Part shown: positions 7,745 through 15,781 of the stretch, piece after piece
Numbering within the stretch: the stretch's first letter is position 1
How the letters are laid out: the number at the start of each line of letters is the position of its first letter
Source: an uncultured Bacteroidales bacterium
GTDB taxonomy: Bacteria > Bacteroidota > Bacteroidia > Bacteroidales > UBA932
NCBI GenBank assembly: GCA_945948555.1
Contig: CAMFBM010000015.1
Location: 1-54,543, forward strand
Reading direction: 5' to 3'
DNA length: 54,543 nucleotides
Made by a program: the position numbers and the translations under genes
Notes under the pieces: model-generated
What the model saw: the letters and a program-made list of their open reading frames with translations, nothing else
The model's database searches: none
Told to the model about the DNA's origin: nothing

Positions 7745-7752
7745 CAAAGATA
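7745..7752 (-). promoter_or_regulatory. Promoter -7 box of smpB copy 2
   Basis: TATCTTTG on the minus strand, the Bacteroidota -7 consensus TAnnTTTG, about 60 bases before the ATG at 7686. The -33 box is not obvious. Confidence 0.6.
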
Positions 7753-7760
7753 AGGAATTT

Positions 7761-8120
7761 TTACGACCGTGCTATGGAATAGATGATGGAATCTCCGATG
7801 ACAGTCAGCAGACCGGTGCAGATGATGTAAATCACAACATCATAGTCAGTGAAACTGAAGATGAGATTCGCCGCAAACAGAACAATGAAGAACACCCATC
7901 CGACCACTTTTGCCGAAACTGCCCGCTTCCCTGCCTGGGAATATTCCAGGGCTATTGCTGGAGCGAATGTCAGAAACATAGTCAGCGCCGAAACGCCAAG
8001 GGATATCCACTGGCGGGACTCTGTCTGGGGAGCGACCTTGAAACACAAAAGACCGAGCAATGCACTGACTGCAAATGCTATGATGGTTTTAACAACGTCT
8101 ATTTTCATGTTCGGTTTCAT
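7761..8120 (-). CDS. Small four-helix membrane protein of unknown function
   Basis: 119 residues from the ATG at 8120; a second candidate start lies four codons on at 8108. The protein is almost entirely hydrophobic with four predicted membrane segments: [52 protein letters not shown] and [19 protein letters not shown]. No named domain is recognised. It is the last gene of the GYF_2/SPFH cluster, 10 bases after the GYF_2 gene at 8131-8454, so it probably works with those proteins at the inner membrane. Confidence 0.75.
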   Translation of the reverse strand: MKPNMKIDVVKTIIAFAVSALLGLLCFKVAPQTESRQWISLGVSALTMFLTFAPAIALEYSQAGKRAVSAKVVGWVFFIVLFAANLIFSFTDYDVVIYIICTGLLTVIGDSIIYSIARS

Positions 8121-8130
8121 AATGCAATGT

Positions 8131-8454
8131 TTAGAGTTTTGCCAAAAGCAGCATCTTGTTAATCTCCGGAACCTGGGATGCCGGAGTCCATTTTGCCATC
8201 CCTGCCTTCCAGACAAGGGTCTCTGGGCGGATAAGGTTGTTCTTTGCCATCAGTTGCAGTTCGCTCTCCTTGAAAGGACCTGCCTGGGCATTGTCTACCA
8301 CCAGATAATACTGGGTCTCGACCGGAATCTGCGGCGGCGTCGCCTGCTGCGAAGGTCCCATACACTGGGAAAACATGTCAGGCATCTGCCTGGCCATGCT
8401 CATCCCGATTCCAAGTTCCATTATACGCTCGAAGAAATTGCTGTCGTCTGCCAT
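8131..8454 (-). CDS. GYF_2-domain protein (small, cytoplasmic)
   Basis: 107 residues. Residues about 49-100 are a GYF_2 domain (YYLVVDNAQAGPFKESELQL, VWKAGMAKWTPAS), the bacterial relative of GYF peptide-binding domains, with the GPF and the W-x-x-G-M-x-x-W pattern. The N-terminal 45 residues are a Met-rich, partly helical stretch with no known fold. GYF_2 domains are thought to bind partner peptides, often proline-rich; the SPFH protein encoded three genes upstream ends in such a proline-rich tail. It lies 8 bases downstream of another GYF_2 gene. Function unknown. Confidence 0.85.
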   Translation of the reverse strand: MADDSNFFERIMELGIGMSMARQMPDMFSQCMGPSQQATPPQIPVETQYYLVVDNAQAGPFKESELQLMAKNNLIRPETLVWKAGMAKWTPASQVPEINKMLLLAKL

Positions 8455-8462
8455 AATGATGA

Positions 8463-8792
8463 TTATTTAATAATGTCAGGACAATCTTTTATCATCTTCC
8501 ACTCGCTCATTCCGCTGCGCCACACGTACGATTCCACGGTAACTGAACCTTCACGCAGCATCTGATTGAGTTGGGAAACGGTGTAAGGGCCTTTCTGCTC
8601 CTGCCCCACAGCCAGGACATACTGATTCTCCTCCTTTCCCTGGAAGATTGGAAGGACGACATGTGGAGGCATTCCCACTTGAGGGACATCGACCTGCATC
8701 GACTTGATGCTCTGCTGAGCCTGCTGCATCAACTGCTCTGCCGGATTACTCTGATTCAGAGTGTTCAAAGTGTTAAAATCCAGAGGTTTCAT
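8463..8792 (-). CDS. GYF_2-domain protein with helical N-terminus
   Basis: 109 residues. The N-terminus (NQSNPAEQLMQQAQQSIKSM) is Gln-rich and helical; residues about 57-105 form a GYF_2 domain (QYVLAVGQEQKGPYTVSQLN, VWRSGMSEWKMIKDCP). The gene starts 3 bases after the SPFH gene stops, so translation is likely coupled. A decayed copy of its 5' end occurs at 1499-1577. Its role is probably as an adaptor or partner of the SPFH protein. Confidence 0.85.
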   Translation of the reverse strand: MKPLDFNTLNTLNQSNPAEQLMQQAQQSIKSMQVDVPQVGMPPHVVLPIFQGKEENQYVLAVGQEQKGPYTVSQLNQMLREGSVTVESYVWRSGMSEWKMIKDCPDIIK

Positions 8793-8795
8793 AAA

Positions 8796-10319
8796 TTACA
8801 TATTTACTGGTGGGACAGGAGGAACAGGAGGCATTCCCGGAATCGGAGGAGGACCGCCGGCCGGACGCTGGAACAGGGATGAAAGGGCCGGAATCTGCTT
8901 GAGAGGAGTCCAGGCTGCCATTCCTTCGCACCATCCGAGGGTGTCGCCGTTTGCCTGCCCGGAGCCGACCATCTGCGCAATGGTATTCACGTCGCAAGGG
9001 CCCATCTGGGCATTGTTCACATACAGGTAATAAGGCACGGCTGCCATCTGGTTCGGAAGTGGAGGAGGAGCCTGCTGGGTCTGACCTGCAGAAGCCATAT
9101 TCTGTGCCATCTGGCCGCCCATCTGGTTCATCATATTCCCCACCTGACCGGCCACGGATGCACCCATCATCATACTTGTCATCATTCCGGCAGGGTTCAT
9201 ATGCCCGTCACCGCCACCTCCGAGATTCATCGCGCCCATCGAACCCATATTCTGCATACCGGTCTTCAGGACCTCAGTCTGCTGGTTGAGTGCGTGTGCG
9301 TTGATGAATGCGGACTCGCTTCCGAGTTTCATCTGGCGTGCTGCCTCCTCGGACTGGAGATGCTGGGCGAACTGACCTTCCTCGCGCATTCTGGAGAGCA
9401 TATCCTCAGTGTGATCCATCTGGATGTCGGCCATCCTCATCGTGGTCTGGTTCCTGACATACGCGTCAGTTGACATTGTCTGACGCTGGATTTCGAAGCT
9501 GAGCAGAGCGGTCTTCTCGTTCTCCATATTGAAGAGATGAGCCTGATCCTCGGTGATTCTCTTGAGCCTCTGGTAGCTTTCGCTCTCTTCGTTGTACCTT
9601 ATGTCAGAGATATATACACCTGTGGCAAGAACTCCGAAACGGTGGGCAATCGCATTCTGGAGACGGTTGCAGATGTACTGTCCCATCTCGCCGATCAGAC
9701 CGTTGAAATGCATTATGAACACTCCAGTGTCCTTAGGGGCGTTGGCCACTATCTGCTTGACCTCCTGGGTGAGCATCGTCTTGAGCTTGTCCTCAAACTC
9801 GTCGAGACTGGTGTCATTGCCGCCCCAGGCTTCCATCAGGTACTTGATGTACTCATTCTGGGTGGACACTTCGAAGACAAATGAGCCCTTGATTGAAACC
9901 TGGATGTCGTAGGCCTTGTACTCCGGCTCGGCCGGGATGACCCTGAATGATGGGATGAAGAAAGGAATCTCCATACCCTTGGCGAGGTTGACGTAATAGA
10001 CCTCAGCCTGGAAAGGTGTGCCTCCCGCGTAGGCCAGTCCGACGATGGACGAGAGGACCGGCATATTGTCGGTCTTGATGACATCGTTGTAGGGGCCTTT
10101 GATGACATCATATTCCTGCTCCTTTGAAGGATAGAGGAATATTGCAGCCTGTCCCGGACGAACCGAAAGCCCGCTGCCGTAACGGATGGCATTCTCTTTC
10201 CTTGAACTTCCGACTGGGGAATTTCTGTCCGGTCTCCATTTCCAGATAAGAAAATCCTTCTCGTCACAACGGATGGCGTCCATAATGCCGCCTTCTTTGT
10301 TTCTGCTGAACAATCCCAT
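8796..10319 (-). CDS. SPFH-domain protein with C-terminal GYF_2 domain and proline-rich tail
   Basis: 507 residues from the ATG at 10319 (another ATG lies two codons upstream). Residues about 1-330 belong to the SPFH superfamily of the kind once labelled virion-core-protein-like: WKWRPDRNSPVGSSRKENAI, SVRPGQAAIFLY, PFFIPSFRVIPAEPEYKAYD, then a long helical region (EESESYQRLKRITEDQAHLF). There is no N-terminal membrane helix. A Met/Gly/Gln-rich linker (about 360-425) leads to a GYF_2 domain (428-480; YYLYVNNAQMGPCDVNTIAQ, WCEGMAAWTPLKQ), and the last 20 residues are Pro-rich (PPPIPGMPPVPPVPPVN), a possible GYF ligand. SPFH proteins form membrane-associated oligomers or rings. Immediately upstream lies the hairpin-rich leader element at 10328-10512. 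Confidence 0.88.
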   Translation of the reverse strand: MGLFSRNKEGGIMDAIRCDEKDFLIWKWRPDRNSPVGSSRKENAIRYGSGLSVRPGQAAIFLYPSKEQEYDVIKGPYNDVIKTDNMPVLSSIVGLAYAGGTPFQAEVYYVNLAKGMEIPFFIPSFRVIPAEPEYKAYDIQVSIKGSFVFEVSTQNEYIKYLMEAWGGNDTSLDEFEDKLKTMLTQEVKQIVANAPKDTGVFIMHFNGLIGEMGQYICNRLQNAIAHRFGVLATGVYISDIRYNEESESYQRLKRITEDQAHLFNMENEKTALLSFEIQRQTMSTDAYVRNQTTMRMADIQMDHTEDMLSRMREEGQFAQHLQSEEAARQMKLGSESAFINAHALNQQTEVLKTGMQNMGSMGAMNLGGGGDGHMNPAGMMTSMMMGASVAGQVGNMMNQMGGQMAQNMASAGQTQQAPPPLPNQMAAVPYYLYVNNAQMGPCDVNTIAQMVGSGQANGDTLGWCEGMAAWTPLKQIPALSSLFQRPAGGPPPIPGMPPVPPVPPVNM

Positions 10320-10327
10320 AATCAATA

Positions 10328-10512
10328 ACTCAAGTTTCGCAAGTTTATAATTTTCTGTTATTGTGAGGGTTGTGCGTCTTGCGAAACTTCTTCCTACCGC
10401 ACAATTCTCATCTACGTTACCCCTATCCTAAATCCTTTCCCTCGGGGAAAGGACTTACTATCGATGCTAAAGCATCTCCAAACAAGGTGTTTCGCATTGC
10501 GAAACTTAAGTC
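10328..10512 (-). repeat. Hairpin-rich leader-like repeat, copy A
   Basis: About 185 bases nearly identical in outline to 53344-53593. It can form several stems: AAGTTTCGCAAG (10332-10343) with CTTGCGAAACTT (10379-10390); CTTTCCC with GGGGAAAG (near 10435-10452); GATGC-TAAA-GCATC (near 10463-10476); and TTTCGCATTGCGAAA (near 10490-10504). In both copies the element ends 8 bases before the ATG of a minus-strand gene (10319 here, 53335 for copy B), so it would form the 5' leader of that mRNA. That makes a structured regulatory RNA or a mobile repeat with position preference the likely explanations. Confidence 0.8.
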
Positions 10513-10527
10513 AATAAAGGTTTAGTG

Positions 10528-11079
10528 TTATTTTAATGCGAAAATCAGGACACACAGAAGGGCGACAAAGACAGCAGCCACTGCAATCCAGATAATTATA
10601 TTCTTTCTGGACAGGGAACTGCGCCTTGACTCGATTTCGTTCATCTCGGCAACGAAGTTTTCAATTTCCCTGCTGACTTCCCTGTTCTTTCCGAAGTATC
10701 TCTTCGCGATCTTGAGTTCTTCCTCAAATTCGATTTTCTTCTTTCCATAAGACTTCGAGGTGAGTTTGAGCACAAGAAAGACCACGAAAAGAATCAGGAA
10801 GAGACCGGCCAGAATCCAGAACAGGCCTGCAGCGCTCAAAAGTGCGAAAACAAGGCACAGGACAGCCAGAACCGGGCTTATGTACACCATAGCCGTCTTG
10901 AAACTCTGTCCGAAGGTAGGCAGAGGCAATTTCTTGATGTCCGACAATTTCTCTTCAAGAGACATAATGATTTCCTCGGCCCTTGGTGAGACCCCGTCCC
11001 CGCTGTCAGCCACATAACCGCAAACAGGACAAACTTTTGAAAGGAGCGGAAGTTCTTCTCCGCAAACAGGACATTTCAT
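10528..11079 (-). CDS. Zinc-ribbon membrane protein
   Basis: 183 residues. A zinc ribbon is formed by Cys3, Cys6, Cys17 and Cys20 (CPVCGEELPLLSKVCPVCGY). Residues about 30-60 are a cytoplasmic linker; two hydrophobic segments follow at about 63-83 and 85-106, then a charged helical stretch (about 110-158, FEEELKIAKRYFGKNREV...EIENFVAEMNEIE) and a final membrane helix at 160-182. No named family beyond the ribbon is recognised. It lies 12 bases downstream of the coiled-coil gene and upstream of the SPFH gene, in the same orientation; the leader repeat separates it from the latter. Confidence 0.8.
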   Translation of the reverse strand: MKCPVCGEELPLLSKVCPVCGYVADSGDGVSPRAEEIIMSLEEKLSDIKKLPLPTFGQSFKTAMVYISPVLAVLCLVFALLSAAGLFWILAGLFLILFVVFLVLKLTSKSYGKKKIEFEEELKIAKRYFGKNREVSREIENFVAEMNEIESRRSSLSRKNIIIWIAVAAVFVALLCVLIFALK

Positions 11080-11091
11080 ATTTCAAAATAT

Positions 11092-12258
11092 TTACGCTTT
11101 ATACATCTTGCCGAGAAGGAATTTCTTCAGGGATTCAGTCTTCTCTTCCATTGTCTGTTCGGGCTTGGCCTCGGCAACTGCCTGAGAGACACCGGCCATC
11201 TGGCTTGCAAGCTTGAAAGACTGGTCAACGGCTGCCTTCTGTGCCCTACCGGAGAGCTGACCCATCTGCTCGCTCATACCCTTGAGCGCCAGAATCTGTG
11301 CCTCCGACAATGCTGCCTGCGCATTTGCCTGGGCTGCTGACGCTTCTGCCTGGGCCCTGGATGCCTCAGCCTGGGCGATTTCGGCCTCCTTTTCCTTTAT
11401 CGTGGCCTCTGCCTGGGCCTTTGCCGTTTCAAGTTCAAGTTTTTTTGCCTCTGCGGCAGCCTTCTCCGCCTCTGCCCTTCTTCTGTCAATTTCAGATGAC
11501 ATTGCCTGAACCTCAGGAAAATGTGTACTCAACGGGCTGACTGCAAGAAGGGATTCGTAAGCCTCTGCATATTTCCCGAGAGCCATGTCCTTCTTCGCCA
11601 CTTCAATCAGAGCAACAGCCTGTGTATCAACCCACTGAAAGAAAATCTCATCCCTCAGGGCAGACACAGTGACATACGCCGGAACCTCCTCTGGAATCGG
11701 GTCCAGGACCGCAAGTGCTTCAGGATACTGGCCTTTGGCAGCCAGGGACTTCGCCTTTGCCATAAGGGTTTCGGCCTTGTCTGAATAATACTGAATAATA
11801 TTCGCCTTTGCCTGAGCCACAAATTCCTGAACCTGAGGTGAACGCGGATTTATCTGGTTGATTGCCCGGTTGTAGGCCTTGCTCTCGTTCGTGTCCACTC
11901 CCCTGACCGTGATGGAGTTTTCCGCAACGACGATGTCATCCAGAAGATTCACGACATACAGCATCACCTCGGCCTTGACAGCCAGTTGAGGAGGAGCGGT
12001 CGGAACTTCCTCACGGCCAATCACGCTGACAGATGCAGTCAGGACAAAATTCCCGTCCTGAGCCGCCAGGCCGTTCTGAAGAGCCATCTGATTCAATTTG
12101 TGGAGAAGTGTCTTCTGCGATGCCGCCGGAATGCCTATTGCATCGGAGACCATCGGGGTCAGATATATCTTCTTTTCCTGCGCTGTTACTGAGGTCTGAT
12201 GCGCGAATGAAAGGATTGCGATGCACGAAAGTGCTGCAAAAAGATTACGAATATTCAT
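11092..12258 (-). CDS. Exported coiled-coil protein with an Ala/Glu-rich segment
   Basis: 388 residues. The N-terminus (NLFAALSCIAILSFAHQTSV, then TAQE) is a cleavable signal peptide ending near residue 27. Residues about 30-150 form a domain with mixed strands (KIYLTPMVSDAIGIPAASQK, VIGREEVPTAPPQLAVKAEV, VVNLLDDIVVAENSITVRGV) that recalls CsgG-like or LPS-assembly accessory folds, but I cannot name it. Residues about 155-245 look like TPR helices (SLAAKGQYPEALAVLDPIP, DMALGKYAEAYESLLAVSP). Residues about 255-330 are a long Ala/Glu/Gln/Lys coiled coil of the TolA type. It is the first gene of the cluster and probably the periplasmic arm of the system. Confidence 0.8.
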   Translation of the reverse strand: MNIRNLFAALSCIAILSFAHQTSVTAQEKKIYLTPMVSDAIGIPAASQKTLLHKLNQMALQNGLAAQDGNFVLTASVSVIGREEVPTAPPQLAVKAEVMLYVVNLLDDIVVAENSITVRGVDTNESKAYNRAINQINPRSPQVQEFVAQAKANIIQYYSDKAETLMAKAKSLAAKGQYPEALAVLDPIPEEVPAYVTVSALRDEIFFQWVDTQAVALIEVAKKDMALGKYAEAYESLLAVSPLSTHFPEVQAMSSEIDRRRAEAEKAAAEAKKLELETAKAQAEATIKEKEAEIAQAEASRAQAEASAAQANAQAALSEAQILALKGMSEQMGQLSGRAQKAAVDQSFKLASQMAGVSQAVAEAKPEQTMEEKTESLKKFLLGKMYKA

Positions 12259-12295
12259 ATATTCAGGTCGTTAGTCTTAAATAGGTATATCGTGA

Positions 12296-12303
12296 CAAAT
12301 ATA
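12296..12303 (-). promoter_or_regulatory. Promoter -7 box for the coiled-coil/zinc-ribbon/SPFH cluster
   Basis: TATATTTG on the minus strand, about 38 bases before the ATG at 12258. It lies back to back with the plus-strand promoter at 12322-12352. Confidence 0.55.
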
Positions 12304-12321
12304 TGAATATTTTTCTTATAA

Positions 12322-12352
12322 TTGCACAAACCTGCAGGATATAGTACATTTG
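12322..12352 (+). promoter_or_regulatory. Promoter of the miaA-like gene
   Basis: TTG at 12322-12324, 20 bases, then TACATTTG at 12345-12352: a full match to the Bacteroidota -33/-7 layout. The transcription start would fall only a few bases before the ATG at 12361, giving a nearly leaderless mRNA. Confidence 0.6.
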
Positions 12353-12360
12353 CATTCCTT

Positions 12361-13350
12361 ATGAAAATAAAGAACTTTATCCCAATACCACCTCCTGCCG
12401 ATCTTCCTGAAGCGGAGGAAATTGACATCAGGGACATCACAAGGATGTACCTTGACGGTGTCATCGATCTTTTGTGCATCCTCGGCCCGACTGCCTCGGG
12501 GAAAACCAGATATGCGGTCAGGGTGGCAAGGGAAATCAATGCCATGCTTTCCGGGATGCCCGGCAGGGAGGGGCTTGCCGGAGCGGAAATCATCTCGGCT
12601 GACTCAAGGCAGGTTTACAGGGGTATGGACATCGGGACCGGCAAAGACCTCGGGGAATATGGCGAAATCCCAGTGCACCTGACCGACATCGTCCCGGCCG
12701 GGAGCAAGTACAATATCTACGAATACCAGAGGGATTTCGAAAAGGCCTACACCGACATCCGCTCACGCGGAGGCATCCCAATCCTGTGCGGAGGCTCAGG
12801 TCTCTACATCGAGGCAGCCACCCGGGGCTATTCTCTCCCGGATGTGCCGGCAAACCCTTCTCTTCGGGAGGAACTGGAGAAAAAAACCGATGAGGAGCTG
12901 ATTGAAATGCTGGCTTCTCTTAAGACCCTGCACAACAGCACCGACTACGACACCAGGAAAAGACTAATCAGGGCACTCGAAATTGCCATTTACGAAACGC
13001 AGCACCCGGTTCACCGTTCCGCTTTCCTTCCCAGGGACACCTGCTACATCGGCACCCTTGTCAGCCGTGAGGAAAGGATTGCAAAAATAGACGCCAGACT
13101 GGATGCCCGTCTGGAAGAAGGTATGATTGATGAAGTCAAGGACTTGCTTGACAGCGGAATCCCGGCAGAAGACCTGATTTACTACGGTCTGGAGTACAAA
13201 TTCGTCACGCTTTTCCTGACGGGGCGCCTGTCATTCGACCAGATGCGCGGGCAACTTGCCACAGCCATCCACCAGTTCGCCAAAAGACAGATGACCTGGT
13301 TCCGGGGTATGGAGCGCAAAGGTATCAGGATTCACTGGGTCAAGCCGTGA
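12361..13350 (+). CDS. miaA: tRNA dimethylallyltransferase paralogue (MiaA family)
   Basis: 329 residues from the ATG at 12361. MiaA transfers a dimethylallyl group to N6 of A37 in tRNAs that read codons starting with U. Family motifs: P-loop GPTASGKT, SADSRQVYRGMDIGTGK, GGSGLYIEAATRGYSLP, and AKRQMTWFRGM near the end. A 37-residue N-terminal extension precedes the P-loop, and the middle is more diverged than in the second MiaA of the window (30777-31721). Many Bacteroidota carry two such genes; the substrate split between them is not known to me. Upstream, divergent promoters are shared with the GYF_2/SPFH cluster. Confidence 0.87.
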   Translation: MKIKNFIPIPPPADLPEAEEIDIRDITRMYLDGVIDLLCILGPTASGKTRYAVRVAREINAMLSGMPGREGLAGAEIISADSRQVYRGMDIGTGKDLGEYGEIPVHLTDIVPAGSKYNIYEYQRDFEKAYTDIRSRGGIPILCGGSGLYIEAATRGYSLPDVPANPSLREELEKKTDEELIEMLASLKTLHNSTDYDTRKRLIRALEIAIYETQHPVHRSAFLPRDTCYIGTLVSREERIAKIDARLDARLEEGMIDEVKDLLDSGIPAEDLIYYGLEYKFVTLFLTGRLSFDQMRGQLATAIHQFAKRQMTWFRGMERKGIRIHWVKP

Positions 13351-13401
13351 GAGATTCCCGGTCAAGCCAGGAATGACGAAAGGGTCTAGCCGTGAGTGAC
13401 T

Positions 13402-15597
13402 TTAGTTGGCGACCTCGCAGAGGAATTTGATGCGGACGATGCGGATGTCCTGCTCGTCGTAGTCAGGACCGAGTTCCTCGACGGCTTCGCTGATTGAATC
13501 GGACTGGGCCTCGTTCCGGAAATAGTCGTAGATGTCATCCACGACATCCTCATCCATTGCCTGGTCAATGTAGTAGTCTATGTTGAGCTTCGTTCCCGAG
13601 CAGACAATCGCCTCGATTTCCGTCAGAAGTTCATCCATCTCAAGGCCCTTGTCGGCAGCGATGTCCTCAAGCGGGAGTTTGCGGTCGATGCTCTGGATGA
13701 TGAACACCTTGTTGGCAGACTTGCCCGGGGTTGTCTTGAGAATAAAGTCGTCAGGACGGTCTATCTCATTCTCTTGTACATATTTACCGATGAGTTCAAT
13801 GAAACTCTTTCCGAACTTCCGGGCCTTGCCTTCCCCCACGCCCTGGCAATTCTTCAGTTCGTCGTAGGTGACAGGGTACAGAATCGACATGTCCTCAAGC
13901 GATGCATCACTGAAAATCACCCATTGCTGCAGGTTCAGTCTCTTTGACATTGACTTGCGCAGATCCTTGAGCATCGACAGGAGAACCTGGTCTCCACCGC
14001 CCCCTTTCGGAACGGCTGCAGAAACGTCTTCATCATCATCCTCGCCTTCTGCGAACTCCCTGTCCTGCGTAAGGCTGACGGGATATGGAGCCTTGCGGAA
14101 TTCCAGTCCCTTTTCCGAAACGGATATCAACCCGTAAGATTCGATTTCCTTGTCAAGCAGATGCAGAATCAAACCCTGTCTGATAACTGCAATCCAGAAT
14201 TTCACAGTGTGCGAAGCCCCGGCGCCGAAAAACTCGGAGCGATCATGCCTGTAGGATTTTATGAGTGAATTTGAGACTCCTGCAAGAATGTTGGCCAGAT
14301 ACTCCGCCTTGAAATGTTCCGGCATAGAAAGGATGAGATCCATCAGAAGACACAAATCCTCCTGCCCGTTGAAAGTTGCCTTCGGATGAAGACAGTTGTC
14401 GCACGCCCCGCAGTTGTCTTTGGTATAGTCCTCGCCGAAGTAATTGAGCAGCAGTTTCCTGCGGCACTGGTTCGATTCTGCGTAGGAAACGGTTTCCATC
14501 AGAAGCTGCTTTCCGATTTCCTGCTCGGCGATAGGCTTGCCCTGCATGAACTTCTCCAGTTTGCGGATGTCCTTTTCGCTGTAGAACGCCAGGCAGATGC
14601 CCTCCTTGCCGTCCCTGCCGGCCCGTCCTGTTTCCTGATAATACCCCTCGATGCTCTTCGGGATGTCGTAATGGATGACGAAACGCACATCGGGTTTGTC
14701 TATTCCCATTCCAAAGGCTATTGTAGCGACAATCACATCAATATCCTCCATCAGGAAGCGGTCCTGGTTCTCCGCACGGGTCTTCGCATCGAGTCCGGCG
14801 TGGTATGGAAGAGCCTTTATACCGTTGATATTCAACAACTCGGCAAGTTCCTCAACCTTCTTGCGGCTCAGACAATATATGATGCCGGAACGGTGCGGAT
14901 GCTGTTTTATGAACTTGATTATCTCTCTCTTGGGGTCTGACTTGTCCCTTATTTCATAATAGAGGTTAGGCCTGTTGAAAGAAGACTTGAAAACCCTTGC
15001 GTCCAGCATTCCGAGATTCTTGAGGATGTCGCTCTGGACCTTTGGTGTGGCCGTGGCGGTGAGGGCAATCAGGGGAGCGGAGCCGATTTCATCGATTATT
15101 GCCTTGATGCGGCGGTATTCCGGCCTGAAGTCGTGTCCCCACTCGGAAATGCAGTGGGCTTCGTCAACCGCATAGAAGGAGATCCTGATTTCCTTGAGGA
15201 TGGCGATGTTCTCCGCCTTTGTCAGTGATTCGGGAGCGACATAAAGCAACTTCGTCACTCCTGAGAGGAGATCTTCCCGTACTTCAGTTATCTGCGCCTT
15301 GGAAAGGGAGGAATTGAGGAAATGGGCGATCCCGTCCCTGCCGTCCACAAAGCCCCTGATGGCATCCACCTGATTCTTCATCAGGGCAATCAGAGGTGAA
15401 ATCACTATCGCCGTACCGTCCATGACAAGGGCTGGCAGCTGGTAGCAGAGTGACTTCCCTCCTCCTGTCGGCATGAGCACAAAGGCATTCCTGCCTCCGA
15501 TAAGATGGGTTATGATTTCCTCCTGGCCTTCCTTGAACGTGTCGAAGCCAAAAAATTCCTTTAATTTTGAATGAAGATCCGCTGAACTGATATCCAT
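13402..15597 (-). CDS. recQ: ATP-dependent DNA helicase RecQ
   Basis: 731 residues. RecQ unwinds DNA 3' to 5' in recombination and repair. In order: helicase domain with Walker A MPTGGGKSLCYQLPAL, the DEAH box in VDEAHCISEWGHDFRPEYRR, motif VI QETGRAGRDG; the zinc-binding segment with Cys residues in QCRRKLL and NCGACDNC; winged helix (about 410-520); and an HRDC domain (about 570-650). A further C-terminal acidic helical stretch of about 80 residues follows (YYIDQAMDEDVVDDIYDYF). The length agrees with Bacteroidota RecQ. The first bases upstream of the ATG (15599-15610) match the end motif of the leader repeat (ACTCAAGTTTCGC on the plus strand). Confidence 0.96.
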   Translation of the reverse strand: MDISSADLHSKLKEFFGFDTFKEGQEEIITHLIGGRNAFVLMPTGGGKSLCYQLPALVMDGTAIVISPLIALMKNQVDAIRGFVDGRDGIAHFLNSSLSKAQITEVREDLLSGVTKLLYVAPESLTKAENIAILKEIRISFYAVDEAHCISEWGHDFRPEYRRIKAIIDEIGSAPLIALTATATPKVQSDILKNLGMLDARVFKSSFNRPNLYYEIRDKSDPKREIIKFIKQHPHRSGIIYCLSRKKVEELAELLNINGIKALPYHAGLDAKTRAENQDRFLMEDIDVIVATIAFGMGIDKPDVRFVIHYDIPKSIEGYYQETGRAGRDGKEGICLAFYSEKDIRKLEKFMQGKPIAEQEIGKQLLMETVSYAESNQCRRKLLLNYFGEDYTKDNCGACDNCLHPKATFNGQEDLCLLMDLILSMPEHFKAEYLANILAGVSNSLIKSYRHDRSEFFGAGASHTVKFWIAVIRQGLILHLLDKEIESYGLISVSEKGLEFRKAPYPVSLTQDREFAEGEDDDEDVSAAVPKGGGGDQVLLSMLKDLRKSMSKRLNLQQWVIFSDASLEDMSILYPVTYDELKNCQGVGEGKARKFGKSFIELIGKYVQENEIDRPDDFILKTTPGKSANKVFIIQSIDRKLPLEDIAADKGLEMDELLTEIEAIVCSGTKLNIDYYIDQAMDEDVVDDIYDYFRNEAQSDSISEAVEELGPDYDEQDIRIVRIKFLCEVAN

Positions 15598-15680
15598 AAC
15601 TCAAGTTTCGCTTTCAATAATCCAACTAAATTAAAACAATAATTTCTACCTTACAAATTTTTATTGGTCTTTTTTATTTG

Positions 15681-15688
15681 TACCTTTG
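15681..15688 (+). promoter_or_regulatory. Promoter -7 box of the nhaA operon
   Basis: TACCTTTG, about 95 bases before the nhaA ATG at 15782. AAAGGAG lies 8 bases before that ATG. Confidence 0.55.
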
Positions 15689-15781
15689 CGAGTTCCTTCT
15701 ATGAAAATAGGGGAAACATACCCTGCACGGGCCTCTTTTAGGTGGAGACACGCGACTGTTAACTGAAAGGAGATTAGAATA

